Assembly: GCF_014202335.1 (NCBI RefSeq)
Contig: NZ_JACHGP010000026.1
Coordinates: forward strand, 34,682 to 98,681
DNA from: Mycobacterium sp. AZCC_0083
Lineage (GTDB): Bacteria; Actinomycetota; Actinomycetes; Mycobacteriales; Mycobacteriaceae
DNA: 64,000 nt
Direction: 5' to 3'
Part shown: one piece after another, positions 25,943 to 34,643 of the stretch
Numbering within the stretch: position 1 is the first letter of the stretch
Layout of the letters: every line of letters begins with the position of its first letter
Notes under the pieces: generated by a model
Told to the model about the DNA's origin: nothing
Databases searched by the model: none
Seen by the model: only the letters and a program-made list of their open reading frames with translations
Position numbers and translations under genes: made by a program

Positions 25943-26380
25943 GTGGCGGACAAGACTGCGCAGACGATCTACATCGATGCCGACCCGGCGACCGTGATGG
26001 ACGTCATCGCCGACATCGGGACGTACCCGGACTGGGTCAAGGAGTACAAGGAGACCGAGGTCCTCGACGTCGACGACGCGGGCTACCCGCGCACGGCGCG
26101 ACTGCTGCTCGACGCCGCGGTGCTCAAGGACACCATGGTGCTGGCCTACGTCTGGCCCGCGGACCGCAAGTCGGTCACCTGGTCGCTGGTATCGAGCTCC
26201 CTGTTGAGGGCGTTGGATGGATCGTATCGCTTGTCGCCCAAGGGTTCTGGTACGGATGTCACCTACGAGCTGTCGGTCGACCTGATCATCCCGATGATCG
26301 GTCTGCTCAAGCGCAAGGCCGAGCGCAGGCTCACCGATACCGCGTTGAAGGATCTCAAGAAACGAGTCGAGGCTGAGTGA
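25943..26380 (+). CDS. SRPBCC-fold protein TB16.3-like
   Basis: A 145-residue member of the polyketide cyclase/dehydrase lipid-transport family, close to the M. tuberculosis antigen TB16.3 (Rv2185c). It begins ADKTAQTIYIDADPATVMDV and holds SLLRALDGSYRLSPKGSGTDV. The GTG at 25943 is preceded by GGAAGAG at good distance; an upstream in-frame start at 25886 is less likely. The stop overlaps the next start as GTGA. Confidence 0.85.
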   Translation: MADKTAQTIYIDADPATVMDVIADIGTYPDWVKEYKETEVLDVDDAGYPRTARLLLDAAVLKDTMVLAYVWPADRKSVTWSLVSSSLLRALDGSYRLSPKGSGTDVTYELSVDLIIPMIGLLKRKAERRLTDTALKDLKKRVEAE

Positions 26381-27648
26381 TCGCAACTGATCCCGACCCG
26401 GCCGCCGCCGTACGGATCAGTCTCTTCGTCGGCAAGGGCGGGGTAGGCAAGTCCACGTTGGCGACCGCTACCGCCGTGCGCGACGCGCGCGCCGGCGAGC
26501 GGGTGCTGATCGTGTCGACCGATCAGGCGCACTCCACGGGTGACGTGCTCGGCGCGACGGTGACGCCGACCGGCGAGCCACTTCCGACCCGCGTGCTGGC
26601 CGACCTGGACGTCGGCGCGGGTGGCGGATTCCTCGATGCGCTGGCTCTGGACACCCTGGCGCTGTTGGAAGTCCGCTGGCGTGAGGTGGCAGGCGTCCTG
26701 GCCGCCAGGTTCCCCGAATCCGACTTGGGAAACGTTGCACCAGAGGAGCTTTCGGCATTCCCGGGGATTCAAGAGGTGCTCGGCCTGAACGAGGTGGCCG
26801 ACCTCGCCGACTCGGGCCGGTGGGATCACGTGGTCGTCGACTGCGCATCGACGGCCGACGCGATGCGCATGCTGACCCTGCCCGCCACGTTCGGCCTCTA
26901 CCTGGAGCGCGCCTGGCCCAGGCACCGCAGGCTGTCGCTGGCGGCGCAGGACGCCCGGTCCACCGGCGCGGTCGAGTTGCTGGAGCGGATCAGCGCGGCA
27001 ACGGAGCGACTCGGATCCCTGCTGGTGGACGGATCGCGCGTCCGCGCGCACCTGGTGCTCACCCCGGAGCGGGTGGTGGCCGCCGAAGCGGTGCGCACCC
27101 TCGGCTCGTTGGCTTTGATGGGCGTGTCCGTCGACGAGCTCATCGTGAATCAAATTCTGATGCAGGACGATTCATACGAGTACCGCAACCTGCCAGAACA
27201 CCCGGCATTCGACTGGTACACCGAGCGCATCTCCGAACAGCGGGCGGTACTCGACGAGCTCGACACCGCCATCGGCGACGTCAAGCTCGTGCTGGTGCCG
27301 CACCTGCCGGGTGAGCCGATCGGGCCGAAGGCGCTTGGCGAGCTGTTGGACAGCGCCCGCAGCAGGGACGGCTCGCCGCCGCCAGGGCCGCTGCGACCCG
27401 TCGTCGACCGCGAATCGGGCTCCGGGCTCGATGCGATCTATCGGTTGCAGCTAGAGTTGCCGCAGGTCGATTCCGGCGCGCTGACGCTGGGCCGGGTCGA
27501 CGATGACTTGATCATCGGCGCCGGAGGCATGCGGCGGCGGGTTCGGTTGGCGTCCGTGCTGCGGCGATGCATCGTGGTGGACGCCCAGCTGCGTGGCAGC
27601 GAGCTGACGGTACGTTTTCGACCAGATCCGGAGGTGTGGCCGGCGTGA
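26377..27648 (+). CDS. ArsA/GET3-like anion-transporting ATPase
   Basis: A 423-residue P-loop ATPase (Rv2184c-like) with the deviant Walker A GKGGVGKST at residues 19-27 and the switch I STDQAHST. The fold is that of ArsA/Get3, which in eukaryotes deliver tail-anchored membrane proteins; the actinobacterial proteins have no assigned cargo. It is coupled by GTGA overlaps to TB16.3 upstream and to the cysteine protein downstream, which suggests a shared complex. Confidence 0.86.
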   Translation: MIATDPDPAAAVRISLFVGKGGVGKSTLATATAVRDARAGERVLIVSTDQAHSTGDVLGATVTPTGEPLPTRVLADLDVGAGGGFLDALALDTLALLEVRWREVAGVLAARFPESDLGNVAPEELSAFPGIQEVLGLNEVADLADSGRWDHVVVDCASTADAMRMLTLPATFGLYLERAWPRHRRLSLAAQDARSTGAVELLERISAATERLGSLLVDGSRVRAHLVLTPERVVAAEAVRTLGSLALMGVSVDELIVNQILMQDDSYEYRNLPEHPAFDWYTERISEQRAVLDELDTAIGDVKLVLVPHLPGEPIGPKALGELLDSARSRDGSPPPGPLRPVVDRESGSGLDAIYRLQLELPQVDSGALTLGRVDDDLIIGAGGMRRRVRLASVLRRCIVVDAQLRGSELTVRFRPDPEVWPA

Positions 27649-28010
27649 GTGGGTCTCACTCTGACATTGGTCCGGAATTGCGACAATTGGCGCAGACCAT
27701 CCTGGACCAGCTCGACCCGGCGGTACGCCTCGCAGCGGCGCGGCTATCGGCCGGTGGCGATGGCAAGTGCCAACAGGTGTGGTGCCCGGTGTGTGCGCTG
27801 GCGGCGCTGGTGAACGGCGAGCAGCACCCGATGCTGAGCGTGATCGCCGAGCACAGCGTCGCGCTGTTGGCGGTCGTCAGAGCAATGGCCGACAGTGCCG
27901 GTGCCTCCGAGACGCCCGAGCCGCCCAGCACGCCGGACGGTCCACCCGACGAGCCGCCGCCCGCAGGGCCCGGCCGATATCAGCACATCCCGGTGACCGT
28001 CGAGGAGTGA
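27645..28010 (+). CDS. Small cysteine-cluster protein (Rv2183c-like)
   Basis: A 121-residue protein of unknown function. A helical N-terminus is followed by KCQQVWCPVCALAAL with cysteines 42, 47 and 50, a likely metal site, another helix, and a disordered Pro-rich tail. The GTG at 27645 overlaps the ATPase stop as GTGA, which fixes the start. The tight coupling points to a partner role for the ArsA-like ATPase. Confidence 0.78.
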   Translation: MSGSHSDIGPELRQLAQTILDQLDPAVRLAAARLSAGGDGKCQQVWCPVCALAALVNGEQHPMLSVIAEHSVALLAVVRAMADSAGASETPEPPSTPDGPPDEPPPAGPGRYQHIPVTVEE

Positions 28011-28107
28011 CTCGCGCACCCAGGACCGCGGTCTACGTGGTCGCAGCCACGGAGCGTGGGTAAAGTTGTCGCAGGGCACCGTCCGGGCGCCCGACGCGGG
28101 AGGTTCG

Positions 28108-28836
28108 ATGTGGTATTGGCTGTTCAAGTACATCTTCATGGGACCCCTGCTTTCGCTGTTGGGTCGCCCGAAAGTTGTAGGGCTGGAATACGTTCCGGAC
28201 TCCGGTCCAGTCATCCTGGCCAGTAACCACCTCGCCGTCGCCGACAGCTTCTACCTGTGTCTGGTGGTGAGGCGGCGGATCACCTACCTTGCCAAGGCCG
28301 AGTACTTCACCGGCACCGGCATCAAGGGCTGGTTCAGCCGCTGGTTCTACACCGCAGCGGGTCAGGTGCCGATCGACCGCACCGACGCCGATTCCGCGCA
28401 GGCCGCGCTTGTCACGGCCGAGCGCGTGCTGAGCCAGGGCAAGGTGCTCGGCATGTACCCGGAGGGCACCCGCTCGCCCGACGGCCGGTTGTACAAGGGC
28501 AAGACGGGGCTGGCCCGACTCGCGCTGGAGACCGGCGTTCCGGTCATCCCCGTCGCGATGGTCGGCACCGACGTCGTCAACCCGCCCGGCACCAAGATGT
28601 GGCGGTTCGGTCGTGTCGAGGTCAGGTTGGGCAAGCCCATGGACTTCAGCCGGTTCGAGGGTCTGGCAGGCAACCGGTTCATCGAGCGTGCCGTGATCGA
28701 CGAGGTCGTCTACGAGCTGATGCAGCTGTCCGGCCAGGAGTACGTCGACCTGTACGCGGCCGACGTCAAGGACAGCGAGGACGGCCCGAACGACGGCAAG
28801 CCGGCCGCCCGTTTCCCGACCACTGCGGCGGGTTAG
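28108..28836 (+). CDS. 1-acyl-glycerol-3-phosphate acyltransferase family (Rv2182c-like)
   Basis: A 242-residue PlsC-family acyltransferase. The catalytic NHLAVADSF (HxxxD type; here the usual NHxxxxD), the FYTAAGQVPIDR block, YPEGTRS and PVIPVAMVG are the four family boxes. GGGAGG lies five bases before the ATG at 28108. I recall the mycobacterial enzyme being linked to placing palmitate at sn-2 of phospholipids (PlsM), a match I cannot test here. It converges on the mannosyltransferase gene with a 4-base overlap. Confidence 0.88.
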   Translation: MWYWLFKYIFMGPLLSLLGRPKVVGLEYVPDSGPVILASNHLAVADSFYLCLVVRRRITYLAKAEYFTGTGIKGWFSRWFYTAAGQVPIDRTDADSAQAALVTAERVLSQGKVLGMYPEGTRSPDGRLYKGKTGLARLALETGVPVIPVAMVGTDVVNPPGTKMWRFGRVEVRLGKPMDFSRFEGLAGNRFIERAVIDEVVYELMQLSGQEYVDLYAADVKDSEDGPNDGKPAARFPTTAAG

Positions 28837-30155
28837 TTCGCCGCAACGACCGGGGCTGCGTCGCGGGCAGCCCTCCTCGTCTGATGCGCAGGCCCGGTGA
28901 TGGCACCGGCCACTGAACCGATCATCACGATCACGACGATCGCCCACCACAGGTAGGAATCGCCTGCCAGCTGGCGCAACAACGACGCGGACGTCTCGTG
29001 GTGCTTGGGCATCAGCGTGATCGGCGTCCAGATCAGCAATGCCATGCCCGCAGCCGTGACCGCCGCCAGCGCGATGTTGCGGTGCCGGTAGGCCACCACG
29101 GTGGTCACCAGGATCGTCGGCAGCGTCCACACCCAGTGGTGCGACCACGACACCGGCGAGACGATCAATCCGAACATGGCGACGCACACCAGGGCCAGGA
29201 CGGCCGCCTCGCCGGCCCGTGCATCCGAGCCTTCGGGCCCCGTCGCCTTGAGCACCCGATTGGCCGCCCACACCACGAGCGCCAGCACCGCGAAGCTCGC
29301 GACGACCCACACCACGAACCGCGGGGTGTCGGCGAGGCCAAAGCGCGCCAGCGTGCCTGCGATGTTCTGGTTGGTGTTCAGCGTCGCGGTGCCGATCCGG
29401 TCGGTGTCGTGCACGGTCCGGGTCCAGTACTGGAAGGAGTCCTGCCACGCCAACACGCCCCCGACCAGTGTGGCCGCCACTGCGGACGCCGCCGCGACGA
29501 TCAGGGCTCGGGTGTCCCTGCGCAGAAGGAAGTAGAGAAGGAAGACCGCTGGGGTGAGCTTCAGCGCGATCGCCACGCCGAGCAGCAGTCCGCGCGGCCA
29601 CGGTGTCCGGCGTGGCACGCAGTCGGCGATCACCAGCGTCATCAGTACGACGTTGATCTGGCCGAAGTCGAAGTTCGCCTGGATCGGCTCCAGATAGACC
29701 ACGGCAGGGGCGACGATCGCCACCGCCAGCCAGCCACGTCGCAGCCAGGCAGGCCCTTGGGCGAACGCCGCGCGTTCCAAGACCTGCAACCGGGTCAGCA
29801 CGATCCAGGTCGAGACGACCAGCAGCAGCAGGGTGATCACCGTGATGGTGACGCCAGCGCCGGACAGCGACAGCCATGCGAACGGCGCGAACACGACTGC
29901 GGCCAGCGGGGGATAGGTGAACGGAAGGTCCAGACCGGCGCGGGTGTGGAACATGGTGCCGTCGCTGTAGAGCGGGGTGCCGTCGAGCCAGGCGCGCCCG
30001 CCCATCCGGTAGACATCGATGTCGATGCGGTACGGCGCGTCGAACAGCAAGCGCCAGGTCGCCCACGCCAGTGCGGCCAGCGTCAGTAGTTGGAACAGCC
30101 GCCAGCCGATGGTCGGCCAAAGATGGGCCCTGCCGGGGGCCTGGAAAATACTCAT
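28833..30155 (-). CDS. mptC: GT-C alpha-(1->2)-mannosyltransferase (Rv2181-like)
   Basis: A 440-residue polytopic membrane glycosyltransferase of the DUF2029/GT87 type, using polyprenyl-phosphomannose. About ten hydrophobic helices are visible, and the first extracytoplasmic loop has DIDVYRMGGRAWLDGTPLY with the acidic residues of the GT-C active site. The homologue adds the alpha-1,2 mannose branches and caps of lipomannan/lipoarabinomannan. The ATG at 30155 is used; a -10-like TAGGCT stands 10 bases before it. Much longer frames through this region are spurious. Confidence 0.85.
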   Translation of the reverse strand: MSIFQAPGRAHLWPTIGWRLFQLLTLAALAWATWRLLFDAPYRIDIDVYRMGGRAWLDGTPLYSDGTMFHTRAGLDLPFTYPPLAAVVFAPFAWLSLSGAGVTITVITLLLLVVSTWIVLTRLQVLERAAFAQGPAWLRRGWLAVAIVAPAVVYLEPIQANFDFGQINVVLMTLVIADCVPRRTPWPRGLLLGVAIALKLTPAVFLLYFLLRRDTRALIVAAASAVAATLVGGVLAWQDSFQYWTRTVHDTDRIGTATLNTNQNIAGTLARFGLADTPRFVVWVVASFAVLALVVWAANRVLKATGPEGSDARAGEAAVLALVCVAMFGLIVSPVSWSHHWVWTLPTILVTTVVAYRHRNIALAAVTAAGMALLIWTPITLMPKHHETSASLLRQLAGDSYLWWAIVVIVMIGSVAGAITGPAHQTRRAARDAAPVVAAN

Positions 30156-30227
30156 CTCGCCGGACAGCCTATCGGTGCGCCACGGCGAGTCGGACACCAT
30201 CCGGTGCGTGACGCGCGCAGGTCGGCG

Positions 30228-30233
30228 TAAGTT
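30228..30233 (+). promoter_or_regulatory. -10 element for the Rv2180c-like gene
   Basis: TAAGTT with 6 bases to the GTG at 30240. It argues for that GTG rather than a TTG two codons earlier. Confidence 0.45.
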
Positions 30234-30239
30234 TTGCCC

Positions 30240-31127
30240 GTGCTCGATCCGAAATTCGACCTGAGGTTCGCCTTGGCGATCCCGCCTGGCCGACTGCCGC
30301 TGATGTGGTGCCTGATCGCGTTTCTGCTGACGTTCCTGGTGACCAGGACGATCGTCCGTTACATCCGTCACAACGCCGACCGCACCACTCCGCCCAAGTG
30401 GTGGCAACCCCGCAACATCTCGGTTTCGGATGGCGCAGGCGGCATGCACATCCACCACGTGGTGGTCGGCGTGATCCTCGTGATGATCTCCGGCGTGACC
30501 ATGGTGACCCTCGCGGTCGACGGGGGTGTGCCCGAATTCACCGCGGCAGCAATCTTCTTCGGGATCGGCGCGGCCCTGGTGCTTGACGAGTTCGCGTTGA
30601 TCCTGCACCTTCAGGACGTCTACTGGTCCGAGGACGGCAGGACCTCGGTGGATGCCGTCTTCGCTGCGGTGGCGGTGGCCGGCCTGCTGATCATGGGACT
30701 CAATCCGCTGTCGTTCTTCGACATCGACATCTGGAGGGCCGACGACACCCTGCTGGCGCGCTCCGCCGTGGTGGGGGTCGCGGTGCTGACCCTGTTGCTC
30801 GCGGTGATCGTGCTGCTCAAGGGCAAGGTGTGGACCGGGCTCGTCGGGATGTTCATCACACCACTGCTGATCATCGGAGCCGTCCGGCTGTCGCGCCCGC
30901 ACGCGCCTTGGGCGCGGTGGCGCTACGCCGACCGCCCCAGAAGGATGCACCGCGCGCTGGAACGGGAGCGACGACTGCGCCGCCCCGTCGTCCAGGCCAA
31001 GCTGTGGCTGCAGCACGTGGTCGCGGGGGAGCCGCACTTCCCCGACGACAGCGAGGTCAACGCGCAGCTGGACCGTGAGATCCACCCGGCACCCGCGCCG
31101 GTCACCGCGAGTGTGGACGCGACCTGA
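30240..31127 (+). CDS. Conserved integral membrane protein (Rv2180c-like)
   Basis: A 295-residue protein with about six membrane helices and a basic C-terminal cytoplasmic domain of ~85 residues (RWRYADRPRRMHRALERERRLRRP). A His-rich motif SDGAGGMHIHHVVVGV sits before the second helix. Function is unknown. It is followed after 2 bases by the RNase AS gene, so they are co-transcribed. Confidence 0.8.
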   Translation: MLDPKFDLRFALAIPPGRLPLMWCLIAFLLTFLVTRTIVRYIRHNADRTTPPKWWQPRNISVSDGAGGMHIHHVVVGVILVMISGVTMVTLAVDGGVPEFTAAAIFFGIGAALVLDEFALILHLQDVYWSEDGRTSVDAVFAAVAVAGLLIMGLNPLSFFDIDIWRADDTLLARSAVVGVAVLTLLLAVIVLLKGKVWTGLVGMFITPLLIIGAVRLSRPHAPWARWRYADRPRRMHRALERERRLRRPVVQAKLWLQHVVAGEPHFPDDSEVNAQLDREIHPAPAPVTASVDAT

Positions 31128-31129
31128 CC

Positions 31130-31654
31130 ATGCGCTACTTCTACGACACCGAGTTCATCGACAATGGCCGCACCATCGAGCTGATCTCGATCGGCGTGGC
31201 CGCCGAGGACGGCCGCGAGTACTACGCCATCTCAACGGAATTCGACCCGGAGCGGGCTGGCCAGTGGGTGCGCAAGCACGTGCTCCCGAAGCTGCCGTCA
31301 CCGTCGTCGAAGCTGTGGCGGTCGCGCAGTCAGATTCGCGCGGACCTCGAGGACTTCTTCGGTGTCGACGGGGACGACACGATCGAGCTGTGGGCATGGG
31401 TCGCCGCTTACGACCACGTGGTGATGTGCCAGCTGTGGGGCCCGATGACCGACCTGCCGCCCGCGATCCCGCGGTTCACCAGGGAATTGCGCCAGTTCTG
31501 GGAGGAGCGGGGCTCCCCGCGGATGCCACCGCGACCGCGCGACGCGCATGACGCGCTCGTCGACGCCAAGCACAATCTGCTCCGGTTCCAGGTGATGACG
31601 GGCGGCCGCTCTGACGAAGACGGAGACGACGGGGCCTGGGCCGCACGCGCCTGA
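31130..31654 (+). CDS. 3'-5' exoribonuclease RNase AS
   Basis: A 174-residue DEDDh exoribonuclease (Rv2179c-like) that I recall as trimming adenylate-containing RNA. The N-terminus MRYFYDTEFIDNG supplies Asp6 and Glu8; AAYDHVVM and DAHDALVDAKHNLL give the other acidic residues and histidine. It sits 2 bases behind the Rv2180c-like membrane gene. Confidence 0.9.
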   Translation: MRYFYDTEFIDNGRTIELISIGVAAEDGREYYAISTEFDPERAGQWVRKHVLPKLPSPSSKLWRSRSQIRADLEDFFGVDGDDTIELWAWVAAYDHVVMCQLWGPMTDLPPAIPRFTRELRQFWEERGSPRMPPRPRDAHDALVDAKHNLLRFQVMTGGRSDEDGDDGAWAARA

Positions 31655-31694
31655 GCTGCTGGTATGGCTGGCGAAACCGGCTCTTTCGTCCAGT

Positions 31695-31700
31695 TACCAT
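31695..31700 (+). promoter_or_regulatory. -10 element for aroG
   Basis: TACCAT with 6 bases to the GTG at 31707, predicting leaderless transcription of aroG. Confidence 0.5.
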
Positions 31701-31706
31701 AGACGG

Positions 31707-33104
31707 GTGAACTGGACCGTCGACGTACCCATCGACCAGCTGCCGGACTTGCCGCCGCTGACCGACAGCCTGCGGACGAGGCTCGACGCCGCGCTGGCGA
31801 AGCCGGCCGCGCAGCAGCCCAACTGGCCGGCCGATCAGGCCAAGGCGATGCGGACCGTGCTGGAGAGCGTCCCGCCGGTGACCGTGCCGTCGGAGATCGA
31901 GCGGCTCAAGGGGCTGCTTGCCGACGTCGCGCGTGGTGAGGCATTCCTGCTGCAGGGCGGCGACTGCGCCGAAACCTTCGTCGACAACACCGAGCCGCAC
32001 ATCCGCGCCAACATTCGCACGCTGCTGCAGATGGCGGTCGTGCTGACCTACGGCGCCAGCATGCCCGTCGTCAAGGTGGCTCGCATTGCGGGGCAGTACG
32101 CCAAGCCGCGCTCGGCCGATCTCGACGCGCTCGGGCTGAAGTCCTACCGCGGCGACATGATCAACGGCTTCGCGCCGGACGCCTCGGTCCGCGATCACGA
32201 CGCGTCGCGTCTGGTGCGGGCCTACGCCAACGCCAGCGCCGCGATGAACCTGGTGCGGGCGCTGACGTCGTCGGGGCTGGCGTCGCTGCATTCGGTGCAC
32301 GACTGGAACCGTGAGTTCGTCAGGACTTCACCCGCGGGTGCCCGGTACGAGGCGCTGGCCGCCGAGATCGATCGTGGGCTGAAGTTCATGACGGCGTGCG
32401 GGGTCAACGACCGCAACCTGCAGACCGCCGAGATCTACGCCAGCCACGAGGCGCTGGTGCTCGACTACGAACGCGCGATGTTGCGGCTGTCCGACGAGTA
32501 CCCGTCCGAGGCCCCCGAGGCGCGTCTGTACGACTTGTCCGCGCACTACGTCTGGATCGGGGACCGCACCCGCCAGCTCGACGGCGCCCACATCGCGTTC
32601 GCCGAGGTGATCGCCAACCCGATCGGCGTCAAGATCGGGCCGAACATGACGCCGGAACTGGCCGTCGAGTACGTCGAACGGCTCGATCCGCACAACCAGC
32701 CCGGTCGCCTGACGCTGGTCAGCCGGATGGGCAACGGCAAGGTGCGCGACTTGCTGCCGCCGATCATCGAGAAGGTGCAGGCCACCGGCCACCAGGTGAT
32801 CTGGCAGTGCGACCCGATGCACGGCAACACCCACGAGTCGTCAACGGGCTACAAGACCCGGCATTTCGACCGGATCGTCGACGAGGTGCAGGGCTTCTTC
32901 GAGGTGCACCGCGCGCTGGGCACCCACCCCGGCGGCATCCACGTCGAGATCACCGGCGAGAACGTCACCGAGTGTCTCGGTGGGGCACAGGACATTTCGG
33001 ACTCCGACCTGGCTGGCCGCTACGAGACCGCGTGCGACCCACGCCTGAACACCCAGCAGAGCCTCGAGTTGGCCTTCCTCGTCGCGGAGATGCTGCGGGA
33101 CTGA
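31707..33104 (+). CDS. aroG: Class II 3-deoxy-D-arabino-heptulosonate 7-phosphate synthase
   Basis: A 465-residue type II DAHP synthase that condenses phosphoenolpyruvate and erythrose 4-phosphate, the first shikimate step. The metal and substrate motifs LLQGGDCAETF, HDWNREF, WQCDPMHGNTHES and GGIHVEITGENVTECLGG are all there. In M. tuberculosis the enzyme is feedback-inhibited by aromatic amino acids and partners chorismate mutase. The start is GTG. Confidence 0.96.
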   Translation: MNWTVDVPIDQLPDLPPLTDSLRTRLDAALAKPAAQQPNWPADQAKAMRTVLESVPPVTVPSEIERLKGLLADVARGEAFLLQGGDCAETFVDNTEPHIRANIRTLLQMAVVLTYGASMPVVKVARIAGQYAKPRSADLDALGLKSYRGDMINGFAPDASVRDHDASRLVRAYANASAAMNLVRALTSSGLASLHSVHDWNREFVRTSPAGARYEALAAEIDRGLKFMTACGVNDRNLQTAEIYASHEALVLDYERAMLRLSDEYPSEAPEARLYDLSAHYVWIGDRTRQLDGAHIAFAEVIANPIGVKIGPNMTPELAVEYVERLDPHNQPGRLTLVSRMGNGKVRDLLPPIIEKVQATGHQVIWQCDPMHGNTHESSTGYKTRHFDRIVDEVQGFFEVHRALGTHPGGIHVEITGENVTECLGGAQDISDSDLAGRYETACDPRLNTQQSLELAFLVAEMLRD

Positions 33105-33107
33105 TCC

Positions 33108-33452
33108 ATGAGCGAAGCGATCGTCGTCACCGCTGAGTTCCGGCTGAAGCCCGAGCGGGTGGATGAATGGCTGCGCTTGATGCTGGACACCTATGGCCCG
33201 GCCTGCGTCGAAGAGCGTGGGATGCTGCGCTTTTGGCTTCACCGCGATGACGCGGATCCCGCTCACATATTGCTCTACGAGCACTGGGCCGACCGCGCGG
33301 ATTTCGAGGCGAGCATGCGGGCGGCCTGGCGCGAGCCGTACCTCCGGGACACCGAGCCACTTTGGGATCAGCGGCGGATCATGACCACGTACCGGATGAT
33401 CGAGAGTCCGTGGGAGCCGCTGAACGACGACGGCCTTCCCAAGACGGTTTAG
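33108..33452 (+). CDS. Antibiotic biosynthesis monooxygenase (ABM) domain protein
   Basis: A 114-residue ferredoxin-like alpha/beta barrel protein of the ABM/quinol monooxygenase family: VVTAEFRLKPERVDEWLRLM, a central beta region, and YEHWADRADFEASMRA. Such proteins oxidise quinols or act as small dimeric oxygenases; the substrate is not predictable. It follows aroG by 3 bases and converges with pknL with a 4-base overlap. As I recall, M. tuberculosis has transposase sequence at this spot. Confidence 0.8.
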   Translation: MSEAIVVTAEFRLKPERVDEWLRLMLDTYGPACVEERGMLRFWLHRDDADPAHILLYEHWADRADFEASMRAAWREPYLRDTEPLWDQRRIMTTYRMIESPWEPLNDDGLPKTV

Positions 33453-34621
33453 AACAACCCGTCCAGATTGCTGCCGAGCGTCCACGCGCCGACGGCGACG
33501 AGCCCGGCCAGCGTCAGGACGGCGATCACCCAGAACAGGGTCGCCCGCCTTGCGCGCTGTCTGGCCCACTCGAACTCGTCGATCTCGATGCCCGCGAACC
33601 GATCCGGATCGTGCGGCCAGTCCTCCGGTCCACGGGTGAACTCGCGGGTGTGCTGGCGTGGCGGCTGCGCGGTGGCCTCGGTGGTCCGTTCGGCGTGCAC
33701 GCTGACGTGTTGAGCCGCGGCCGACGCGTGCTGGGCCGAGTTGCGCGGCGCGGGCACCCGGAAGGGCGGAAGCCCGAGCTCCTCGACGATCGTCGTGAGT
33801 TCGGCGCCCATGTCCTGCGCGTCGGCGTAGCGGTCGGCCGGGTTGCGCGCCGTCGCGCACAGCACCAGTTCGTCGAATTGCGTTGGGACGCCTGCGATCG
33901 CCGTACTCGGCGGTGGCACGTCGTTGTCCATCCGCTGGTATGCCACCGACAATGCGCTGTCGCCCTTGAACGGCGTGTCGCCGGTGAGCAGTTCGTAGGC
34001 AAGCACGCCGACGCCGTACACGTCGCTGCGCGGGCCCGCATCGCCGGTGCCCACCTGTTCGGGTGACAGGTAGGCCGCGGTGCCGAGGATGACGCTGGTC
34101 GATGTGATCTTCGCCTCGGCGACGGCGCGAACCAGACCGAAATCGGCGATCTTGACGTCGCCGTCGTCGGAGATCAGCACGTTCTCCGGCTTCACGTCAC
34201 GGTGCACCAGACCCGCGCGGTGGGCCACCGCGAGCCCGCTGAGCACCGGCGCCAAGACTGCGGCGACGGCGTGCGGCGGCATCGGGCCGCGTTCGTGCAG
34301 GAGCTCGCGCAGCGTGCCGCCCTCGACGAGTTCCATGACGAGAAACGGGTGGTGAGCGTCGAAGCCCTGGTCATAGACCGATACCAGGCCGGGATCCTTC
34401 AGCCTGGCGACCGCGCGCGCCTCGCGCTGGAACCGCGTGAGGAACTGTTGGTCCTGCGCGTAGCGGGAATCCATCACCTTCAGAGCGACCGGCCGGTCGA
34501 GCCGGATGTCGAGGCCGCGGTACACGGTGGACATGCCGCCGGTCGCGATCATCGCGTCTACGCGGTAGCGGCCGTCCAGAACGGCGCCGACAAGCGGGTC
34601 CGATCGCTGGCTGGTCTCCAC
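33449..34621 (-). CDS. pknL: Serine/threonine protein kinase PknL
   Basis: A 390-residue receptor-type kinase without a large sensor. The kinase domain (about 18-280) has the glycine loop IATGGMSTVYRG, the VALK lysine, HRDVKPEN, DFG and YLSPEQ. A juxtamembrane linker leads to one membrane helix at about 360-382 and only a few outer residues. It is divergent from its presumed substrate gene with only 22 bases between the start codons. The start is GTG behind a TAGGAT -10. Confidence 0.95.
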   Translation of the reverse strand: METSQRSDPLVGAVLDGRYRVDAMIATGGMSTVYRGLDIRLDRPVALKVMDSRYAQDQQFLTRFQREARAVARLKDPGLVSVYDQGFDAHHPFLVMELVEGGTLRELLHERGPMPPHAVAAVLAPVLSGLAVAHRAGLVHRDVKPENVLISDDGDVKIADFGLVRAVAEAKITSTSVILGTAAYLSPEQVGTGDAGPRSDVYGVGVLAYELLTGDTPFKGDSALSVAYQRMDNDVPPPSTAIAGVPTQFDELVLCATARNPADRYADAQDMGAELTTIVEELGLPPFRVPAPRNSAQHASAAAQHVSVHAERTTEATAQPPRQHTREFTRGPEDWPHDPDRFAGIEIDEFEWARQRARRATLFWVIAVLTLAGLVAVGAWTLGSNLDGLF

Positions 34622-34627
34622 GCCAGC

Positions 34628-34637
34628 ATCCTAGACT
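34628..34637. promoter_or_regulatory. Overlapping divergent -10 elements for pknL and its substrate gene
   Basis: TAGGAT on the minus strand (34628-34633) is 6 bases before the pknL GTG. TAGACT on the plus strand (34632-34637) is 6 bases before the GTG at 34644. The two hexamers share two bases, so the two leaderless promoters cannot be melted at the same time. Confidence 0.6.
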
Positions 34638-34643
34638 CGCACC

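Noticed and set aside
30156..31085. A 310-codon N-terminal extension of the mannosyltransferase frame
   Set aside because: It is antisense to the Rv2180c-like membrane gene, low in hydrophobic content and unlike any GT-C N-terminus; the ATG at 30155 gives a normal protein.
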